52,765 nucleotides of DNA from contig SBGP01000102.1 in the NCBI GenBank assembly GCA_006226595.1, forward strand, positions 1 to 52,765, in the 5' to 3' direction. A program made the translations under genes and the position numbers. This document shows, piece after piece, positions 9,857-20,848 of this stretch. The first letter of the stretch is position 1. Every line of letters begins with the position of its first letter. The DNA comes from Deltaproteobacteria bacterium. Lineage in GTDB: Bacteria > Myxococcota_A > UBA796 > GCA-2862545. The notes beneath the pieces are model-generated. The model was not told the DNA's origin, searched no databases, and worked only from the letters and a program-made list of their open reading frames with translations.

Positions 9857-11270
9857 AGCCTGCGTAGAACGACGCGAGGTCGGCCTTGAGCTGCGCGAGG
9901 CTCGGCGGGTGGAAGTACATCATGTGCCCCGCCGGGTAGTAGGTCGACACGATCTGGCCAGCCAGATCCGTGTCCACAGACAGGTGGTCACGGGTGAACT
10001 CGGCGGCGAAGAACGGCGTGGCGAGGTCGTACAGACCATTCGCGAACAGCACCTTGAGGTGCGGGTTGGCGACCATCGCCTGCCGCAGGTCCTCGGCGGT
10101 GTTCACGTAGCCGAGGCGCTGCTTGCGCTCGAAGCTCCAGCCCTGGTTCACCGCGAGAGACAGCACGTTGTACGGCGAGGACGTGTCCCAGCCGACCTCG
10201 CGCCGCAGGAAGTCGTTGGTGGCGGCGGTGTACGCGCCGATGGCGGCGTCGTAGGAGGGGTCGCGGGTGAGCGAGCGGCCCTGCGGCATCAGGTCGCGGC
10301 CGACGTAGCGTCCGTCGAGGCGGCCGATGGTCTTGTCGCCGGCGCCGAGCAGCGTGCGGGCGAACCACAGGTAGTCGATGCGCAGCTGACGCGCGGCGAT
10401 CTCGTCGGCGTCGAGGCCGGTGAGCGCGGCGAGCTTGCCGGCGAGCGCGGCCTTGCGCTCCTCGGTGAGCCGGGAGCCCAGCATCAGCGCCGGACCGTAC
10501 TCTTCGACCGCGAAGCGACGGGCCTCGTCGAGGAACGCGTCGAGATCGTCGACCTCGATACGGCCGTGGTAGTGCGCCAGCGCCGCGTAGGTGGGCAGGT
10601 ACAGCACGTTCGGCAGGTCGTTCGCCGGCGCGAAGATGATGGTCTGGAAGTCCATGGCCAGCGACACGAGGATGGCGCCGGTGAGCTGGATGCCCAGCTC
10701 TTGCAGCTTGAGCGCGAGGCCGCCGCAGCGCGTGGTGCCGTAGGACTCGCCGGAGATGTACTTCGGGCTCGCCCAGCGGCCATTGTTCGACAGCCAGCGC
10801 CAGATGAACTCGGCGACGCTCTCGACGTCGCTGTCGACGTTGTGGAAGGCCTTGTCCTCGGTCTCGCCCTGGGCCTTCGAGAAGCCGGTGCCCACCGGGT
10901 CGATGAACACGAGGTCGGTGAGGTCGAGGATGCTGTGCTCGTTGTCGACGAGCCCGCAGCCGGCGGGCGGCGCGATCTCCAGGTCGGGGAGGTCGACGCG
11001 CTTCGGGCCGTAGGCGCCGAACTGCAGCCACACCGAGGAGCTGCCCGGGCCGCCGTTGAAGCAGAAGGTCACCGGACGGCTGCGGTCGTCGCCGTCGAGC
11101 ACGTAGGAGACGGAGAAGATCGTCGCCTTCTCCTTGCCCTTGGCGTCGCGCAGGTGGGTGGTCGACGCGGTGACGGTGTACCCGCCGTGCGGGCCGTCGA
11201 AGTGCGCCGACTCCGAGGTCTCGGGGTCCGGGGTCTCGGGCTTGGTCTCTTCGGGCTTCTCGTCGGCCAT
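9855..11270 (-). CDS. S10-family serine carboxypeptidase without a signal peptide
   Basis: 471 residues of alpha/beta-hydrolase fold. Ser176 is in GESYGTTR; the acid is probably D415 (NGLYDLATP) and the base H449 (PAGHMMY). The oxyanion region FNGGPGSSSVW (71-81) and DPVGTGFS (124-131) are typical of S10 carboxypeptidases. The N-terminus is charged and Pro/Glu-rich (residues 1-27) and lacks a secretion signal, so this copy seems cytoplasmic, whereas most characterised S10 enzymes are vacuolar, lysosomal or secreted. ATG 11270 is preceded by AGGAGGC. Confidence 0.93.
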   Translation of the reverse strand: MADEKPEETKPETPDPETSESAHFDGPHGGYTVTASTTHLRDAKGKEKATIFSVSYVLDGDDRSRPVTFCFNGGPGSSSVWLQFGAYGPKRVDLPDLEIAPPAGCGLVDNEHSILDLTDLVFIDPVGTGFSKAQGETEDKAFHNVDSDVESVAEFIWRWLSNNGRWASPKYISGESYGTTRCGGLALKLQELGIQLTGAILVSLAMDFQTIIFAPANDLPNVLYLPTYAALAHYHGRIEVDDLDAFLDEARRFAVEEYGPALMLGSRLTEERKAALAGKLAALTGLDADEIAARQLRIDYLWFARTLLGAGDKTIGRLDGRYVGRDLMPQGRSLTRDPSYDAAIGAYTAATNDFLRREVGWDTSSPYNVLSLAVNQGWSFERKQRLGYVNTAEDLRQAMVANPHLKVLFANGLYDLATPFFAAEFTRDHLSVDTDLAGQIVSTYYPAGHMMYFHPPSLAQLKADLASFYAG

Positions 11271-11345
11271 GCTGCCTCCTGCGGACCGGGGTTGTATCGC
11301 GGCCTGTCGGGAGGTGGGGTCGAGGATTGTCAGGGCCCCGCTGGG

Positions 11346-12449
11346 CTAGCCCTCGCGCTTGCGCAGCTTCGCGAGCAGGGGCTGGTCGCGCTGGGTCACG
11401 AGGTTGAACACGGTGCCCTCGCGGCCGGCTCGCGCCGTGCGACCGACGCGGTGCAGGTAGTTGTCCAGATCTCGGGGCAGGTGCACGTTGATCACCCGCG
11501 CCACGCGCTCGATGTCGAGGCCGCGACCGCCGAGGTCGGTCGTGATCAGCACGTCGACCTCGCCCTCGCGGAAGGCCTTGAGGTTGTCGCGCCGCTCGCT
11601 GCGCTCCATCTGGCCGCGGTAGGGCACGAAGCCGACGCCGCCTCCGCGCAGCCAGCCGCCGACCTTGTCGAGCTGCTCGCGGGTGTTCACGAACAGCATC
11701 GTCCCGACACCGGGAGCCTCGCGAAGGAGGGCGAGCAGTGGCTCGACGCGGCGTCCGTTGATGATGTCCACGTTGACGGTCTTCAGCGTCGACACGGTCT
11801 TCTGGGCGCCGCTGGCCTCGATGCGCTCCGGAGGCTCCGGGAACAGGCTGGCCACGGTCTGCTCCAGGCTCTGCGGCAGCGTTGCCGAGAACAGCACGAG
11901 CTGCACGCCCGCCGGCGACTCGGCCAGCAGGCGCTGAGCCGTCGGCAGGAAGCCCGGGTCCACCATCTGGTCGGCCTCGTCGACGACGAGCGTGCGCAGG
12001 TCTCCGAGGGAGAGCTCGCCCGAGTCGAGCAGCTGCAGCAGGCGTCCGGGGGTGGCGACCAGCACCTCGAACTTCCCGGCGACGTTCTCGCGGGCGACCT
12101 TCTTCTTCGCGCCGCCGAGGGCCGTGCGCACGCGCAGGCGGGTGGCGTGGGTCAGCCCCTTGAACACCTTCGACACCTGCTCACCGAGCTCGCGACCGGG
12201 CACGAGCACGAGGCCGCGCGGGCGTCGGGGGATCTGCACGGCATCGCCGTCGTCCTCCAGGCTCTTGAGCCGGTGGAGCAGGGGAAGCACGTAGCCGAGG
12301 GTCTTGCCGCTGCCCGTCTGCGACACGCCGAGCAGCGAGCGACCGTCCACGAGCACAGGCAGGGTGCGAGCCTGGATCTCGGTCGGCTCGGTGATGCCCT
12401 GGTCGGCGAGGGTCTGGGTGAGCGAGGGCAGCAGGTGGTCGGAAAACAC
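11346..12449 (-). CDS. DEAD-box ATP-dependent RNA helicase
   Basis: 367 residues, essentially just the two RecA-like domains. In order: Q-motif EPTEIQARTLP (21-31), motif I SQTGSGKT (43-50), Ia with GREL in place of the usual TREL, TPGR (133-136), motif II DEAD (157-160), motif III SAT (188-190), and motif VI HRVGRTARAGREG near the end. There is no C-terminal extension, unlike RhlE or CsdA, so RNA specificity is unclear. The GTG at 12449 is chosen because GGAG lies eight bases upstream; the frame is open to 12527 but that stretch is unlike helicase. Confidence 0.93.
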   Translation of the reverse strand: MFSDHLLPSLTQTLADQGITEPTEIQARTLPVLVDGRSLLGVSQTGSGKTLGYVLPLLHRLKSLEDDGDAVQIPRRPRGLVLVPGRELGEQVSKVFKGLTHATRLRVRTALGGAKKKVARENVAGKFEVLVATPGRLLQLLDSGELSLGDLRTLVVDEADQMVDPGFLPTAQRLLAESPAGVQLVLFSATLPQSLEQTVASLFPEPPERIEASGAQKTVSTLKTVNVDIINGRRVEPLLALLREAPGVGTMLFVNTREQLDKVGGWLRGGGVGFVPYRGQMERSERRDNLKAFREGEVDVLITTDLGGRGLDIERVARVINVHLPRDLDNYLHRVGRTARAGREGTVFNLVTQRDQPLLAKLRKREG

Positions 12450-12499
12450 GGGAACTCCGGGAGGAGCGCCACCTATCCGGTCCTCGCCTCGTGCGCGCC

Positions 12500-14254
<1,755 letters not shown>

Positions 14255-14353
14255 GGCGCCGCTTCACACGCTGGGCGTCGCGGTGCACCGGCAACACTGT
14301 GTGACCTTGCAGACAAGGCTCGGAAGCGCGGGAACGACGGGATAGCAGGCCGC

Positions 14354-14758
14354 ATGCACCTGCTCGCTCGCATTCATACGCCGCTGCGCTGGTTCACCGC
14401 CGCGACCTTCGTACTCGTCGGGGTGCTGCACTTCACCCACGCCGACACCTTCGTGCGCATGATGCCGCCGTACCTGCCGTGGCACCTCGAGCTCGTGTGG
14501 CTGTCCGGCGTGTTCGAGATCCTCGGCGGGGTCGGGCTGCTCGTGCCGTTCTCGCGCCGCTTCGCAACCTTCGGGCTGCTCGCGCTCCTCGTGGCGGTGT
14601 TCCCGGCGAACGTGCACATGGCGATGAACGAGGTGTACCTGGACGGGCTGCCGCAGAGCCCGGTCGCGCTGTGGCTGCGGCTGCCGTATCAGCTCGTGAT
14701 CGCGCTGCAGGTGTGGTTCGTGGGGCTGTGGCAGCCGCCGACCTCAGGTGAGGGCTAG
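14354..14758 (+). CDS. DoxX-like membrane protein
   Basis: 134 residues with four hydrophobic segments. The opening RWFTAATFVLVGVLHFTHAD (14-33) followed by MMPPYLPWHLELVWLSGVFE is typical of the DoxX-like membrane protein family often annotated beside oxidoreductases. Its reaction, if any, is unknown. The 98-bp region upstream is divergent from the ABC exporter. The last 15 bases overlap the end of the convergent bpX6-like gene. Confidence 0.8.
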   Translation: MHLLARIHTPLRWFTAATFVLVGVLHFTHADTFVRMMPPYLPWHLELVWLSGVFEILGGVGLLVPFSRRFATFGLLALLVAVFPANVHMAMNEVYLDGLPQSPVALWLRLPYQLVIALQVWFVGLWQPPTSGEG

Positions 14759-17455
14759 CCGCGTCCACACGGCGCCATCGCGAAGGTCGAGCACGGCGAG
14801 CCGCCCGTCCTCGTCGAAGCTGCACAGGAACGGAGGCTGGAGCCGCACCGTCCCGGTGTTCGCGAGTACGGCGCGCAACGTGGGCCGCGCGTCGAGGGAG
14901 AGCAGGTAGGCGTCGTCGTCGCGGTCGCCGTGCACGAACAGCCAGCCCTCGCGCAGTCGCCCGGTCGGCGAGGCATCGGCGTCGGCACGACCGATCACCG
15001 TCGTCAGCGGGTCGCCGCTCACCCGCGGCATGTGCGTGCGCCCGGCGCGCACCTGCGCGTAGGCCGCCGCTGAGGACACGGTGAGCACGAGCTCCTCGGC
15101 CTCGCTGACGGTGGCCTCGAACGAGATCCCGCAGGGCCAGAGCCCGGTGTGTTCGGGGACGAGCTCGCGGCGTCGCAGGCGCAGCCCGGGCAGCTGGTAG
15201 GTGAACACCTCTTGTCCGTCGAAGAACGACATCCACTGCGCTTCGCGCTCGATGCGGTGCACGCGCTGGTCGACCGGTACGGACCACACGGCGCGCGGCT
15301 CGGGTGCGTGCAGGTCGAGGGCCAGCACCCGGTCCCGCTCGGCCACGAACCACAGCGAACCGTCGCTGTCCGGTGCCCAGCGGGAGAGCATCAGCCGGCC
15401 CCAGAGGCGCCACTCGCGGCTGCCTTCTTCCATGCGCCACAGCCGCCGAGGCGCGTCGCCCCGGGAGACCTCGATACCGATCACCGGTCCACGGCCGTCG
15501 GGGCAGACGAGGTCGGAAATGGGCTCGTCGAACCACGCGAGGGTGTGCCCGCGGCGGGTGCACAGGCGTGCGCCCTGGTCGCCGTGGGCTGCGAGCAGGG
15601 TGGCGTCGGCGCGGCGGAAGGCGTCGAGCACGGGGACACCGCCAGCGGGTGCGTGGAGGTCGATGGCGCGACGCGGGCCATGGGCGAGTTCCGGCCCAGG
15701 GGAGGGAAGCGTCGGCAGGTCCGCCGCGAGGATCGGGTCCTCGGTGCGCTTCACCAGGCCACTCAGCGGGGTGCCCACCCGCGGGTTGTCGCGGACCTCG
15801 CGGAGCAGGGTGCGGGCCGCCGCGCGAGCGAGTGCGGCCACGGGCTCGGCGGCTGCGGCGTGCAGGCGCTCGGCGACGGCGAGGCGCGCATCCAGCGAGT
15901 CCTCGCCGGGTGTGGTGAGCAGGCTGCGCAGCGCCGGCACGTCCTCGGGCTGGTTGCCCGGGTCCCGGTCGAGCCGCAGCACGCGGAGCGCCGCGGCGTC
16001 CGGGCCTCCGGCGGCGATGCCCATCGCGAGCACCCGGGTGGCGAGTCGCTCCGGATCCTGCATGCCATCCACCACCGCCAGCGCTGCCTCGAAGCGGCCG
16101 GCGCGTACGAGCCGCTGGACGTACACCTGGCGGAGGACGTCGGCGTCCTCCGGGCGGTCGGCGAGCTTCGCGATGACCGCGGCGAAGACGTCGTGGCGTG
16201 CGGCGAGCGCCACGGCGCGCTCGATGTCGCCGGCGAGGAACCACAGGCGCACGCACAGCTCGGGATCGAGCTCCTTGGCCTCGGCGATCTTCGCGGCGAG
16301 CTCGAACAGCTCGTGCTTCTCGAGCAGGGCGATGGCTTCGAGCGGCTTCTCGAGCAGCTCGGCGAGGACGAAGGCCGCTTCCTCGTAGCGCTCGGCCCGC
16401 TCGAGTCGCTGGACGGCGCTGGTGTAGGTCTGCTGGAGCAGCTCGTACAGGCCACTCCCGAGGGGCAGCGCACCCCCGGAGCCGCCGCGTCGTCCACCGA
16501 TGGTGAGGTCGCCGCGCGCTCCGGGCAGGCCGAAGTCCCAGGTGCTCCCCGGGCCGCCCTGACCGCCGAGGGGAATCGCGCGACGCAGCGCCTCGCCGAA
16601 GTCGCCGTCCTCGAAGCGCTTGAGCAGATCCTCGAAGTGCTTGGCGTACGCCCCCTGGATCATTCGGTGCATGCGCAGGCGCGCAAGCAGGTTGCCGAGC
16701 AGGCCGCGGCCGCTGGGCGCGGGAGCGGTGGTGTTGACGTCCACGCCGTCGCGGGGTGCCGGAGCACTGCCGCGCAGCAGACGCGACAGCCACTCGCGCA
16801 GGCCGAGGGCCCCGGCAAGGCCGTCCCCCAGCGTTGTCGCGGCGGACATCGCGGTGCCAGGCGTGTTGGCCGCCTGTTCGGCGCGGGCCAGCGCGCGCTC
16901 GATCCACGAAGGCTCCCGGGGGGCGAGCGCCGCCTCTCTCGCCTCGCGGGCGGCGAGGGCCTCGACCAGCGCCTTGACGTCCGGATCCTCGGGCTGGACC
17001 CCGGTGAACGCGTGGCGGGCGAGGGTCGGCGTCTCGATCACGGCGGCGGGCGCGGGGGGTGGGGCGAGGTCGGAGAGGGTGGGGCTGGCGAAGGCGGAGA
17101 GGTCGAGCCAGGTCGAGGGGTCCACCAGGGCGTCGACCTGCGTCGCCGCGATGGCGCCGGCCTCGATGCGCCACAGCGCGGGGGTTCCCTCCACTCGCTC
17201 GTCCTCGTCGAGAGGAGGCTCGGTGAGGGCGCCCTCCACGCGAACCAGCGGCGTACCCACGGCGGTCTCGGCCCGCATCTCGACGGGCTGGGGCAGGTGG
17301 AGCAGCCACGCATCCCCGGTTCGCTCGAGGCGACAGCCCGGTGTCCACAGCGCGAGCACGCGGCGCCGCGCCTCGGTCTCGCCGATCAACGCGGGAAACA
17401 GGAGCAGGGCCTCCGCCGCGACCCGACCCCGCCGAACCCAGTGACGGGGCCTCAC
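14744..17455 (-). CDS. Large bpX6-like protein of a MoxR-vWA-beta-propeller ternary system
   Basis: 903 residues. It has an N-terminal beta domain (about 1-100; MVRPRHWVRRGRVAAEALLLF opens it), a disordered Ala/Pro linker, a long helical TPR-like stretch (about 350-560; units such as RYEEAAFVLAELLEKPLEA), then a C-terminal beta-propeller-like half with blades such as LAWFDEPISDLVCPDGRG and SDGSLWFVAERDRVLALDL. This matches the general plan of the large bpX proteins described as partners of MoxR and vWA proteins in conflict-type systems; the exact subfamily (bpX6) is my recollection. The GTG start overlaps the upstream stop by GTGA (another GTG one codon earlier is possible). Cytoplasmic, no signal. 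Confidence 0.72.
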   Translation of the reverse strand: MRPRHWVRRGRVAAEALLLFPALIGETEARRRVLALWTPGCRLERTGDAWLLHLPQPVEMRAETAVGTPLVRVEGALTEPPLDEDERVEGTPALWRIEAGAIAATQVDALVDPSTWLDLSAFASPTLSDLAPPPAPAAVIETPTLARHAFTGVQPEDPDVKALVEALAAREAREAALAPREPSWIERALARAEQAANTPGTAMSAATTLGDGLAGALGLREWLSRLLRGSAPAPRDGVDVNTTAPAPSGRGLLGNLLARLRMHRMIQGAYAKHFEDLLKRFEDGDFGEALRRAIPLGGQGGPGSTWDFGLPGARGDLTIGGRRGGSGGALPLGSGLYELLQQTYTSAVQRLERAERYEEAAFVLAELLEKPLEAIALLEKHELFELAAKIAEAKELDPELCVRLWFLAGDIERAVALAARHDVFAAVIAKLADRPEDADVLRQVYVQRLVRAGRFEAALAVVDGMQDPERLATRVLAMGIAAGGPDAAALRVLRLDRDPGNQPEDVPALRSLLTTPGEDSLDARLAVAERLHAAAAEPVAALARAAARTLLREVRDNPRVGTPLSGLVKRTEDPILAADLPTLPSPGPELAHGPRRAIDLHAPAGGVPVLDAFRRADATLLAAHGDQGARLCTRRGHTLAWFDEPISDLVCPDGRGPVIGIEVSRGDAPRRLWRMEEGSREWRLWGRLMLSRWAPDSDGSLWFVAERDRVLALDLHAPEPRAVWSVPVDQRVHRIEREAQWMSFFDGQEVFTYQLPGLRLRRRELVPEHTGLWPCGISFEATVSEAEELVLTVSSAAAYAQVRAGRTHMPRVSGDPLTTVIGRADADASPTGRLREGWLFVHGDRDDDAYLLSLDARPTLRAVLANTGTVRLQPPFLCSFDEDGRLAVLDLRDGAVWTRLALT

Positions 17456-19212
17456 CACGGAGACCTCACCGGCATGGTGCGGTCCGTTCCCGCGCCCTTG
17501 GCTTCGAGAGGCACGATCCGGACGGCGCCAGGCTCGACGAGCAGGGCGACCTCGGGGCTTGCGGGCAACAGGATCGCGGCCAGGGGCTCCACGCCGATGG
17601 GGATCTCGTGCTGGCCGCGGCGATGGCGGACCCACAGCGAGCGCCCACGCAGCGACACCAGGCTCGGCTCCGTGTCGAACCCGGGGAGCAACACCACGCC
17701 GAGCACCCCGCCCGGATCGGGGATCTCGAAGGGCTCGCCGCCTTCGCCGGTCCACATGCCGATTCGCTGGATCCGCCACGAGGTGCGTCCGGCCTCGTGA
17801 TAGCGCCGCGCCAGCGCGCTCGCCGGGGTACCGGCGAAGGCCTTGGTCTTGTCCGCGCCAAGCCAGCCGCCGCGTCCGAACAGCGTGTCCAGCGCGTCGA
17901 GCTTGCCGACCTCGAGGGTGCGCCCCTCGCCGCCCGTGCCGTGGATGATGCCCGTGTCCGCATCCAGCCAGCGGGGCCCGTGGGGGCCCCAGGCCATCGC
18001 GTCGATCCTGTGGGGCAGGCGCGAGAGCACGCCGTCGCGCACGAACGCGGTCCACCCGTGGCCGCCTGGCGTGCAGAAGGTGACGCGCGGGTGGTTCGAC
18101 TCCGCGTCCACGTACAGGGGCACCGGCGGCGCCTCGGGATCGGGGCGCAGCAGCTCGGGCTCGTCGACGTGCAGCTCGCGGGGAAGGCCATTCCAGCGAG
18201 GGCTGCGCGAGAAGCCATGCAGCTGCAGCTTGTCGCCGCGCAGGGCCAGTCCGCATAGCTGCTTCTGGTGCAGACCCACGGCGACCAGGACCTGGTCCCT
18301 GGGCACCCACAGCGCCTTGGGGCGCTTGCTGCGTCCGGACACCGGCACGTTCACCACGCCGTTGTACCCAACGAGCACGTGCTGTCCGGCATGGTTCGCG
18401 AGGAAGATCCGCGGGTCGAGGCCCTCCTTCCGCTCGGGTGCGGGCGGTGTGGCCTGGATGGCGGCGAGCGGGTCGCGGAGTAGCAGCGCCGCCATCGCCC
18501 GGTCGGCGAGCGGCAGCTGCACGGGGGGCGCATGGGTGGTGGGCGTCGCAGCCGTGAGCGCATCGCCTTCGTCGCGCTCCTCGACGACGAGAGGCCTCAG
18601 GCCCAGCTCGCTCGCGAGGGACTCGCAGCCAGGCGCACCCACCAGCCACCCGTCGTCGACGTCTCGCAGGAGCTCGCCCCATGCCGTACTCGGGGGCTCG
18701 AGCGTGCGGCGGCGGCACAGGCGGTCCAGGTCCCGCGGCAGGGAGACCGGACGCAGGCTCTCCGGGTCGTGAACCAGGCCCCACTCGAGGACCAGGCCCT
18801 CGTCTGCGGCCCGGCGTGCGAGCAGTGCGAGCAGCGCGATGTGTACGAGGCGGCACGGTCCGATCTGTTCGGGGCCCGCATCGAAGAGCACGACGCTGCG
18901 ACGGGCGCCGGACGGCTCGCGACGCGCGGGAGCGAGGAACAGGTGCTCGCCCATGGCCGCTCGTCGGGTGAACTCGTCGGGAAGCTCGCTGGCGAGCAGC
19001 CACTCGGAGAGCAGCAGGCGGTCGTAGGGCCCGCGTCGATCGATGCCCTCGTACCCGTCCAGCGGGCCGTTCCCGCGGCGAACACGCGCGCGCATCGGGC
19101 CGACGAACGCGGCGAGTCGCGGCATCCACGGAGCGAGGGCCGTCGCCGTGTGCGGGGCAATGCCCACAAGCTCTTCGGCCCACGGCTGCAGGGCGCGCGG
19201 AAGCTCGCTCAC
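17452..19212 (-). CDS. Degenerate vWA / beta-propeller (bpX) fusion protein
   Basis: 586 residues from GTG 19212, which overlaps the bpX0 stop by GTGA. The N-terminal half (about 60-240) has a vWA-like Rossmann core: YDRLLLSEWLL, then the strand SVVLFDAGPEQ (106-116) and a helix RLVHIALLALLARRA. The MIDAS motif DxSxS is replaced by DAGPE, so metal-dependent ligand binding is probably lost. The C-terminal part (about 250-586) is a run of short beta repeats ending in Trp/Leu motifs, consistent with a propeller. It should bridge the MoxR ATPase and the large bpX protein. The frame extends upstream to 19410 but overlaps bpX0. Confidence 0.75.
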   Translation of the reverse strand: MSELPRALQPWAEELVGIAPHTATALAPWMPRLAAFVGPMRARVRRGNGPLDGYEGIDRRGPYDRLLLSEWLLASELPDEFTRRAAMGEHLFLAPARREPSGARRSVVLFDAGPEQIGPCRLVHIALLALLARRAADEGLVLEWGLVHDPESLRPVSLPRDLDRLCRRRTLEPPSTAWGELLRDVDDGWLVGAPGCESLASELGLRPLVVEERDEGDALTAATPTTHAPPVQLPLADRAMAALLLRDPLAAIQATPPAPERKEGLDPRIFLANHAGQHVLVGYNGVVNVPVSGRSKRPKALWVPRDQVLVAVGLHQKQLCGLALRGDKLQLHGFSRSPRWNGLPRELHVDEPELLRPDPEAPPVPLYVDAESNHPRVTFCTPGGHGWTAFVRDGVLSRLPHRIDAMAWGPHGPRWLDADTGIIHGTGGEGRTLEVGKLDALDTLFGRGGWLGADKTKAFAGTPASALARRYHEAGRTSWRIQRIGMWTGEGGEPFEIPDPGGVLGVVLLPGFDTEPSLVSLRGRSLWVRHRRGQHEIPIGVEPLAAILLPASPEVALLVEPGAVRIVPLEAKGAGTDRTMPVRSPW

Positions 19213-19598
19213 CACGCCTCCAGCCGCTCGCGCGACACCGGGCCGAGGGCGCCGAGGTCGAGGAGCAGGGGAGGGAACAGGCTCACCGCGGTCGGGCGCC
19301 CGAGTGCCGACTGGAGCAGGCTCGGATGGACCGGCGGCGTGTGCGTCGTGGGAAGCAGCAGGCGCGGAGCCTGCGGATCGCGCCCCAGGTAGCGAATGCC
19401 GTCGACCCACGGCAGGTCCTCGCCGCGCACGAGGAGCAGGTGGTCAGCGACGGCGACGCGCAGGCCGCGAAGGTCCTCGCGCGCCAGCAGGCGACGGGCG
19501 AGGCGATGCGCCGCCTCTCCGGTGGCCACGGCGGCCAGCGGCGCGAGGGGAGCGTCGCGGACCAGCCACCGCGACGGGTCCAGGCTGCCCACGCTCAC
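19209..19598 (-). CDS. bpX0-like small protein of the MoxR-vWA-bpX system
   Basis: 129 residues with GTG start at 19598 overlapping the MoxR stop, and its own stop overlapping the next start; both overlaps are GTGA. Segments such as RVAVADHLLLVRGED and DGIRYLGRDPQAPRLLLPT, then a C-terminal PPLLLDLG, resemble the bpX0 domain found only in these cassettes. No catalytic residues are evident. Its invariable place between MoxR and the vWA protein suggests an adaptor. Function is inferred from gene order and family memory. Confidence 0.7.
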   Translation of the reverse strand: MSVGSLDPSRWLVRDAPLAPLAAVATGEAAHRLARRLLAREDLRGLRVAVADHLLLVRGEDLPWVDGIRYLGRDPQAPRLLLPTTHTPPVHPSLLQSALGRPTAVSLFPPLLLDLGALGPVSRERLEAW

Positions 19599-20707
19599 GA
19601 GGGGTTCACCGCCTCGGCGATGCGACCGCGGACCTCGCCCAGCGCGGGAGGCAGGTGTTCGGGCGCGAAGCCGGCGTCGATCTCGCGGAGGATGCCCTCG
19701 AGACGCAGCCTCCAGCCGAGTGCATCCTCACCGGGTCCTCGCTCGAGCAGGCTGGCGCCCGACTCCGCGAGGCGCACGGCGCGGGCGGCGGGTCCGAGCG
19801 AGGCCTCCTCGGCGGCGGCGACGAGGGCGGAGGACTGGCTGTGTTCGAGCTGATCGCGCAGGACGTCGCGAGCCAGCGCCTGGGCGGCGGCGGTCGGTAG
19901 CGCGTAGATCAGTGGCCACAGATCGGCCTCGGTGGGGACTTCGCGACCGGCGAGGGCGGCGGCGGCGGCCACGAGCTTCTGCGTCTTCACCGCGGTGCGG
20001 TCCGAGAGGGACACGCCGGCGCCGCGCAGGCTGCGAATCGCCCGGGCCAGCGCCGGTCGAACCGGGGCGAGGTCCATGGCGCGCGCGGCGTCGGCGAGCG
20101 CGTCGAGGTCGTCGACGCTGGCCACGGCTTCGAGTCGCGGGGCCAGTCCCCACCCGCCCTCGAGGAGGTCCTCGAGCTGGGGGTCCGGAATCGGCGCGAC
20201 GAAGGTGCGGAGCACGAAGCGGTCGGCGAACGCGGCGAGGCCCTCTTCCTCGGGAAGCGCGTTGGAGGCGCCCACGCAGACGCGCAGAGGCACGCGCACC
20301 GCTGTATGGCCGCGGCGAAACACGCGCTCGTTGAGGACGGCGAGCAGGGTGTTGAGGATGGCTGTCGACCCGAGGAACACCTCGTCGAGGAACGCGATCT
20401 CGGCCTCGGGAAGCATGCCCTCCGTGCGGGTCTCGACGACGCCGTCGCGGAGCTTGCCGAGATCGACGGGGCCGAAGATCTCGCTGGGCTCGGTGAACCG
20501 GCCGAGCAGGTACTCGAAGGTCCGGGCGCCGAGGACCTTGGACGTTCGGCGAATGGCCTCGGACTTCGCGGTACCCGGCGGGCCGATGACGAGCAGGTGC
20601 TCGCGGGCCACGGCGGCGAGCACGACCAGCTCGACCAGGGCCTCGCGGGCGACCAGGCCCTCGCTGGCGGTTCGGATGGCGGCGCGCAGGCGCTCGCTGT
20701 GGCTCAC
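19595..20707 (-). CDS. MoxR/RavA-type AAA+ ATPase
   Basis: 370 residues. Walker A GPPGTAKSE (42-50), Walker B IAFLDE (104-109), sensor 1 GASN (146-149) and an arginine-finger candidate in ADRF (161-164) are all present, so it should be an active hexameric ATPase. The spacing RFTEPSEIFGPVDLGKL is that of the RavA/MoxR branch, which remodels partner complexes with vWA proteins. The C-terminal 180 residues are helical (lid and partner-binding). GTG 20707 is chosen because GGAG lies six bases upstream. It is the first gene of a four-gene operon, with TATGCT at 20738-20733 as a likely -10 box. Confidence 0.9.
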   Translation of the reverse strand: MSHSERLRAAIRTASEGLVAREALVELVVLAAVAREHLLVIGPPGTAKSEAIRRTSKVLGARTFEYLLGRFTEPSEIFGPVDLGKLRDGVVETRTEGMLPEAEIAFLDEVFLGSTAILNTLLAVLNERVFRRGHTAVRVPLRVCVGASNALPEEEGLAAFADRFVLRTFVAPIPDPQLEDLLEGGWGLAPRLEAVASVDDLDALADAARAMDLAPVRPALARAIRSLRGAGVSLSDRTAVKTQKLVAAAAALAGREVPTEADLWPLIYALPTAAAQALARDVLRDQLEHSQSSALVAAAEEASLGPAARAVRLAESGASLLERGPGEDALGWRLRLEGILREIDAGFAPEHLPPALGEVRGRIAEAVNPS

Positions 20708-20848
20708 GGCAACTCCAGGCAGGCGGTAGGCGAGCATAGACCGCGACTCGCACCGATGGGGTCCGGTTTCCGCCCGCGCGGGGTAGCCCCCTGATCGCCT
20801 CCACCATACGACCCATGGCGAGAGGAGCGGCCCCGCCGCGGAGGACAC

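Noticed and set aside
15149-17800. 883-residue open frame opposite the bpX genes
   Set aside because: Antisense frame overlapping well-supported coupled genes; composition is typical of shadow frames.
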